Assembly (NCBI GenBank): GCA_009809945.1
Contig: WTPW01000444.1
Location: 315,440-379,439, forward strand
Direction: 5' to 3'
Origin: Gigaspora margarita
Lineage: Eukaryota; Glomeromycota; Glomeromycetes; Diversisporales; Gigasporaceae
Length of the DNA: 64,000 nt
Shown: one piece after another, positions 59,110 to 64,000 of the stretch
How the letters are laid out: every line of letters starts with the position of its first letter
Numbering within the stretch: the stretch's first letter is position 1
Notes under the pieces: generated by a model
Databases searched by the model: none
What the model saw: only the letters and a program-made list of their open reading frames with translations
Told to the model about the DNA's origin: nothing
Position numbers and translations under genes: made by a program

Positions 59110-60219
59110 AAATACATATATGGGATTTTGCCTCGCTGCCCACGTGGTCCAAATAACCTGAGTTAATGATATATCTCCCCTCATTGCTGCCATCGCTCCT
59201 TCTATCCTCAAACTATAAGCCATATACCGCCCCTTCAGTTTTGCATGTTCTTTAGGTACTTATTCAACAACCTAATTCCTCTGGTCTTCGCATTGTACGA
59301 AAACCCAAAACAACTAAAGCCAAATCTCTACCAAATTCACTTTTTCAGACAGAATATCATGGTACTTTCTCAATGCCTCAAGTGGAAAAGGGTCCCGGTG
59401 CCAATCTGCTTTTTCTCCTTGAGCTCTTATGAATCCTATTCCTATTACCACCTCACTTATCCTAAAATCTTCCACTGGATTATTGAACCCTTTTTCCCTA
59501 TATACCCTTACTATGGCTCTAAGGTACTCTTTACTTGTGATGCCAAAACTGCTATCTCCAATTAACCTAAAAAAACCTACTGTATTCATCCCTGCTGGGC
59601 AAGCCATCTACCTAGCCCTGCTACAAAATCCTCAAAGACCCGTCGTGCGTTATCTAACCTTACCCTGTACTTTCAGTTCACAGCTGGGAAAACCATTTTC
59701 TGCCCATGTTAAACATACCTTGTCCAATTTTTATTTGCTGCTAGTAGCCACCACATCTCATACCTTCCTTATCAACTCTCAATTCCTGTTCACTATCGCA
59801 CTTTCCAAATATCTACCAATATTACACCACTTGTCATACTCAAATTGATTCCTCGCTTTATTGAATTTCTCTCTCAGCCAACATTTACTTTCCTCATCTG
59901 AACATTCCTTTTTATTTTCTTCAATAGCTCTTTCTAAAGTCGCTTGCACAGATTTTTCTAAAGACCTTTCAACGCTATAAATTGCAAATCAGGAGTCGCC
60001 ATTCTTGCACCTTAATACTTCCTTCAACTACTTCCGCTCTTTTTCAAAACTCCTCTCATATGCCTCACCTTCTAAACCCTCACCGCTTTCTCTCCTCATA
60101 TCTCTACCTTGACCATTATTATCTACTCTGCCTTTTTCTTTCGTTTTACTAATCATCCTTACTGCTAATTTCTCTACTAAACTCTCTCTTAACTCCTGCT
60201 TCTGACAAATCTTCACCAT
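59110..60219 (-). pseudogene. Unknown protein gene, broken by stops only
   Basis: One reading frame runs from MVKICQKQEL at 60219 to about 59110 (roughly 370 codons) with about ten in-frame stops but no frame change. N-terminal third Lys/Glu-rich (KLAVRMISKTKEKG), middle with LEKSVQATLERAIEE and NQFEYDKWCNIGRY, then an open 97-codon piece (59607-59314) with MNTVGFFRLIGDSSFG, ADWHRDPFPLEALRKY and SEKVNLVEIW; further on AMAAMRGDISLTQVIW. The stops (TGA, TAG, TAA) all fit single C-to-T changes in CGA, CAG or CAA codons, or G-to-A in TGG. I do not recognise the family. Its place between inverted word clusters suggests a transposon-borne protein, but a captured host gene is possible. Confidence 0.5.
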
Positions 60220-60504
60220 TACACAACAATTTCAACATTTCCACTAGTAAACATTCTAACGTATTCTTTAACCCTAGTGCGATGATTCCTTTGCATCATG
60301 CCCTACACCACCTTTCAAGATTAATGTAGCTGGTAATATTTCTCGCACGTTTTTATCATCCACTAAAACTATTATTTCTCTTTCTCATTTTTATTGCAAC
60401 CACGTGATGCCAACAACAAAGTCAGATCAGACAAGTGTCGAGCTAGCAGCAAAAAAAAAAACAGAGAAAAACTCTACTCCTTTCTCCTTAAATAACTATC
60501 TCCC

Positions 60505-60710
60505 ATGACCTCATACGCACTCAACCCATCAAACAATCTCTCATGCAATACCTCATTTTTACCCATCTCCCATTCTCATTACCATACCTCATACTTACTC
60601 AACCGAACTAGTATTTCCTATGCATTACCTTATTCTTACTCAACTCTCATACTCCTAAATTCGTCACCAATACCTCATACTTACCACCTTCAATTCTACG
60701 TCATGGACCC
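60505..60710. repeat. Imperfect TACCTCATACTTACTCAA repeat
   Basis: Four to five imperfect copies of a unit of about 40-50 bp containing CTCATACTTACTCAAC and CATTACC, upstream of the unknown gene. The plus-strand open frame of 92 codons across it is low-complexity and not credible. Confidence 0.5.
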
Positions 60711-61145
60711 GGTTCATGGTCTCGTAATAAATAGATGCCACGTGACTTCATTCATGGCATCTCATAGTGTTGACCCAGGTTAAACGGGTTACCCGATAAA
60801 CCTGTTAATCACCCAGGTCACATTTTTTAAAACGGGTCCAATTACTAGGTTGCTTTACATGAAATATTTCTTAACACCAATGGGAACAAGCTCACAAAAT
60901 TACCAAAAAAAACAAAAAAAATTTTTTCAAATATATTCTCTCAAACAGCAACATCTTCATCAAATATACCACATATCGATTTCTCTTCTTTTATAGAAAA
61001 TAGTTTCTACAAGGCTTCTCTTTAACCAACTGCATACTCTAATGCCATGATATATATCTAAGGTTTCTCCAACCTATTCTAACTAGCTAATTAATCTGAA
61101 ATAATTAATTATAGCATTTATAAAAAAGATTTTGTTAAATTTAAC

Positions 61146-61420
61146 AGGTTGCGATATCGCAGGTTAATATTTAAAAAAAATCAAAATTATTATTAGGGCT
61201 AGGGTTCGAACTAGTATTAAGGTTAGGGTTAGAGGGCATATATATGTGCAAAATTAAGTGCTAAAAACTTTTAATTAAAAGCCCGAACCTAGTTTATATA
61301 ATGAAATTTCAAGATATTTAAAATTTTTGTAATTTTTCTAATTTTTGTTCATTTTGTTACACAAGATCCTGTGATCTAATTGGTCAATTATACTAATCTG
61401 CGATACCGCAACCTGGGATA
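61146..61420. mobile_element. MITE with AGGTTGCGATATCGCAG ends
   Basis: The left end is AGGTTGCGATATCGCAGGTT and the right end reversed AGGTTGCGGTATCGCAGATT, about 275 bp. The interior has TTAGGGCTAGGGTT and AAGGTTAGGGTTAGAGGG, telomere-like tracts. Duplication not resolved. Confidence 0.6.
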
Positions 61421-61655
61421 TTTAGCAACCTCCTATAGAAAATAGGGGTATAATGTCACATTGGGGGCCTGTTTACAGTAATACAAATGTAGCTTGAAAT
61501 CTTTAAATGTAGAATGTATTTCTATTATTTTTAAATAAATTTTCAACTATGACATTTTAAAAATTAAAATATATATATATATCCAATTTCTATATAACAT
61601 TATAACTAGTGATATTAGTCAATTTAATATTGGTCAACTTAGTCAACTTAGCCAG

Positions 61656-62045
61656 TGTTACAATTGGTAGGAGAGCTTTATATGGGTTAAGGTTTCTCTT
61701 TATTAATATAAATCAATATATCAGATTATTACAATAATACTAAATACCTGATACTATCTACAATCATTACTATCCTCTCTCCTTCATAAGCTGAAACTCT
61801 CCCTTTATATATTATTGAGATTAATCTGGAGTCTGAAACTCCTACCGAGAGTCTTTCTCTCCTTCCGGGAGTTGTTTCTCGTTGAGAGTCTATAACCCCT
61901 TTAGGGTGTCAAAGACTCCATCACGCCACGAAGATCATTTCCATACTTTACCCAGATAAGAAAATAATGGAATAATACTAATAATACGTACTAATAAAAA
62001 TAATAATAAGGATAAAAATAAAAACTTTTATTTATAGTTGTAACA
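61656..62045. mobile_element. Possible solo LTR (fossil)
   Basis: 390 bp begin TGTTACAATTGG and end AGTTGTAACA, with a TATATATTA motif near 61798 and higher GC in the middle (CTCCTACCGAGAGTC words). No coding region and no clear 5-bp duplication, so the call is tentative. Confidence 0.4.
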
Positions 62046-62514
62046 CCGGCTAAGCTAGCCCCAAATGTAGTATATGCATTTAAAGAATAAATGCATATGC
62101 ATATAAGTTATAATAAATTTTGCTAAGTGTTTATTTAATTTGATTTACTGTTATAAAAAAATCAATGCGTGTTTGCTTTAACTTAATAGAGATCTCTAAT
62201 AGTTATTTGAGTGTAAACCGAAATGTTTGCTCAACTTAATGTTATGTTTAGATCGGCCTGCACTCTAGTTATGTATATTGATATATGTATATATGAATAG
62301 ACTTTATATATTGCATAATGATTTAGTGTATTTTAGTGTATCTGTAATGCTAACCGAAGATAATCATGAAAATTTTAAACTCTGCTTCGTTTTGGGGCAA
62401 CAAATAAAACTTCATAAATTCTATAAATCCGGCTTTGTCAGTCGATAGTTTAGGAATCGGCTAATAACACCAATCGTGATCTATAGAGGCCGGGATAATA
62501 AATAATTGAAATAA

Positions 62515-62820
62515 CCCGATGATGCAGTTACTACTAATGATTACTTTGTGTCGGCATTTATGCTTGGTACTTTGTGCCCATGCCTTTAATAGTGTTTGGC
62601 ATGCTTTAATGGTTCTTGCATCTTGTGCCTACACTTTAACAGTGCCTGACACTTAATGCCGATGTCTTTAATATTGCCTAGGCACTTTGTGCCACTTTTT
62701 AGCTATGCCCATAATAGTGCCTAGGTTTTTTGTATCTATGGGTATAGGCATGGCATAAGGCTCTAGCTGCTAGTGCCTGGCATGGTGCCAATATGCCCGG
62801 CATGGGCATTTGCAGAGCCC
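62515..62820. repeat. GTGCC/GGCAT word cluster
   Basis: About twenty TGCC or GGCA words (TAGTGCCTAGGCAC, GGCATGGCAT, ATGCCCGGCATGGGCAT) in both orientations. The right border GGGCATTTGCAGAGCCCTA resembles a hAT terminus; no left mate was found. Confidence 0.55.
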
Positions 62821-63636
62821 TACTTAGGACTGTGCATATATTTAAATTTACGAAAAATTATTATATGTACATAAATAAACTAAAAATTTCATTTGGTTTT
62901 TATATAATACCACATATCAACGTACGAACGGTGCAGGAAATCTAAAAGCCTCAATCTAACTTTATATAGAATAAAGTTTAGCAAAATCATTGAGCTAAAT
63001 TAGTCGGTTTAAATAATAGTTAGCTTTAAATTTAAGTAATATGATAGGGCATTATTATTATGCGAAAATATTGAGAAATTCTGGATTCATATTCTATTGA
63101 GATTAATAATTTAAGAAAATTTTGCAATTTTTATAGTTTATGCATTACCTCTGTATAGAGTTAACAGATATGTATGGCACTATATTGATAGTCAAGGGAC
63201 TGCTGATTTATTTTGCTAATGTTACAGACCTAAAAATTTCGTTAAAAAAATCGAATTAGATTAAGTTTTATCAATATCAAGATCTTCAAGGAAAATGGGT
63301 AGAAAGTAGTTTCGTAGTAAAATTGACTTTTGCGTTACATCCGGTCTTGAATTTGATTTACCAATGAAATTTTTAGAGCGGTAACGCTAAGACGGTTGAT
63401 TTTTGACCAGCAACTTCAATGGTTCCAAATTTAAAATTTAATATAAACAGTGTTAAGCCTTTGATGAAATAGTTCTCATCAAAAAAAAAAAAAAAATCTT
63501 TTTAAAGTACCAAAGTAAATTTTATTATAAGCGTACGAAAAATTTAAATGTTGATAAAAAAAAATACAAAATATAAACAAAGAAAAACGCATAATACAAG
63601 TTTTAAAAGAAAAAAAAAAATTCTTATCACACATAT

Positions 63637-64000
63637 TTAATAATAAATAGCACTAAGATTACCATCATCCTGATGATTTCTAGCCTGCAAATATGCACCA
63701 AAACGCATAGTCAATACTGAACAACTAAATGCTATCGTACCAATAACAAATTTTTTCCAGCCTGGAGTGGAAGGCAAGTAAATGCGTTTTGTAGGATAAA
63801 TGCTTGTAGAGTGAGTATCTACGTATACATAGTACATATAAGCCGGAAAGGTGATACCATAGGTTAAAGATGATAAAATGGAGCTATTATTTAAAAAAAA
63901 TTTTTTTTATAAATATGGAGTAAATTATAAATTGCACTCAAATTAACAATACTTACGGCATTATATCTTCAAAGGAAACAGCGGCAATGAGGTTACCAAC
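63637..64000 (-). CDS. Multi-pass membrane protein paralogue, 3' part (cut by window edge)
   Basis: The last exon 63883-63637 and the end of the preceding exon (64000-63957) are present, split by a 73-bp GT-AG intron at the same position and phase as in the gene at 24036-25380. The last exon encodes a span (SSLTYGITFPAYMYYVYV), the identical block YPTKRIYLPSTPGWKKFVI, a second span, and a different short tail (DDGNLSAIYY). About 70% of residues in this exon agree with the other copy and the differences are conservative. The 3' flank is also related. This suggests an old duplication of the locus in the same orientation, with 38 kb of repeats between. Confidence 0.85.

Larger units (their letters stand above)
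58938..60840. mobile_element. Element-like unit with ACCCGGGT-word ends around an unknown gene
   Basis: Clusters of AACCCAGGTT, CAACCCGCGGGTTG and GGGTGATC words at 58938-59060 and 60765-60840 face each other. TAGTAACCC (59017) and, reversed, TAGTAATTGGACCC (60832-60845) could be termini. No matching target duplication was found. The interior is much richer in GC than its surroundings and holds a single minus-strand reading frame. The words resemble those in the arms of 11997-13531. Confidence 0.45.

Noticed and set aside
59245-59848. Plus-strand open frames of 106 and 139 codons
   Set aside because: The opposite strand carries one consistent protein-like frame across the whole 1.1 kb; the plus-strand frames are short shadows of it.

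Overview
The window looks like an AT-rich, repeat-laden stretch of a filamentous fungal nuclear genome, most likely an arbuscular mycorrhizal fungus (Glomeromycotina, Rhizophagus/Gigaspora type). This is inferred from the very low GC content, short GT-AG introns, and a minus-strand cluster of kinase-like exons with the CANCNRYNTSKAW and EWIPFNRLDN signatures of the kinase families expanded in these fungi. Scattered single Ns and one 493-bp gap (12248-12740) show a draft assembly.

Layout. 1-15 kb holds only repeats: nested DNA transposons and MITEs, several with clean target-site duplications, including a 4.3-kb element (3000-7274) with a broken transposase at 4189-6679. 15.2-21.8 kb is a minus-strand array of nine kinase N-lobe exons ending in a single C-lobe exon. 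It is interrupted by a MITE and a probable solo LTR, and several exons are broken. 24.0-25.4 kb is the one intact-looking host gene: four exons coding for a 361-residue multi-pass membrane protein. A diverged paralogue in the same orientation starts at the right edge (63637-64000). 25.4-29.3 kb has no recognisable gene. 29.3-39.9 kb is a heavily decayed Ty3/gypsy-type LTR retrotransposon with at least three elements inserted in it. 36.7-44 kb also carries degenerate tandem arrays with A-rich spacers. 44.9-47.3 kb is a damaged multi-exon minus-strand gene with a Ser/Thr-rich N-terminus, a coiled-coil middle and an acidic C-terminus. 47.6-49.2 kb is a foldback array with an AT-rich insertion. 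50.3-53.5 kb is a tnp2-type (CACTA superfamily) transposase with several stops. 53.9-55.3 kb is a 73-bp minisatellite. 55.7-63 kb holds MITEs, a tRNA-derived SINE candidate, a stop-riddled unknown gene, and a probable solo LTR.

Two patterns stand out. First, the kinase array repeats a phase-0/phase-0 exon, so unequal exchange in the introns could add or remove whole N-lobe modules without breaking frame. Upstream modules lack the glycine-rich loop; the module next to the C-lobe keeps it. Second, many short clusters of one palindromic word (GGCCAA, ATCGAT, GAGAAC, AACCTAGG and others) recur in both orientations. Where ends can be read, they sit in short hAT-like elements with 8-bp target duplications. 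Premature stops in the transposases and the unknown gene can mostly be explained by C-to-T or G-to-A changes, suggesting a deamination-type mutational process.
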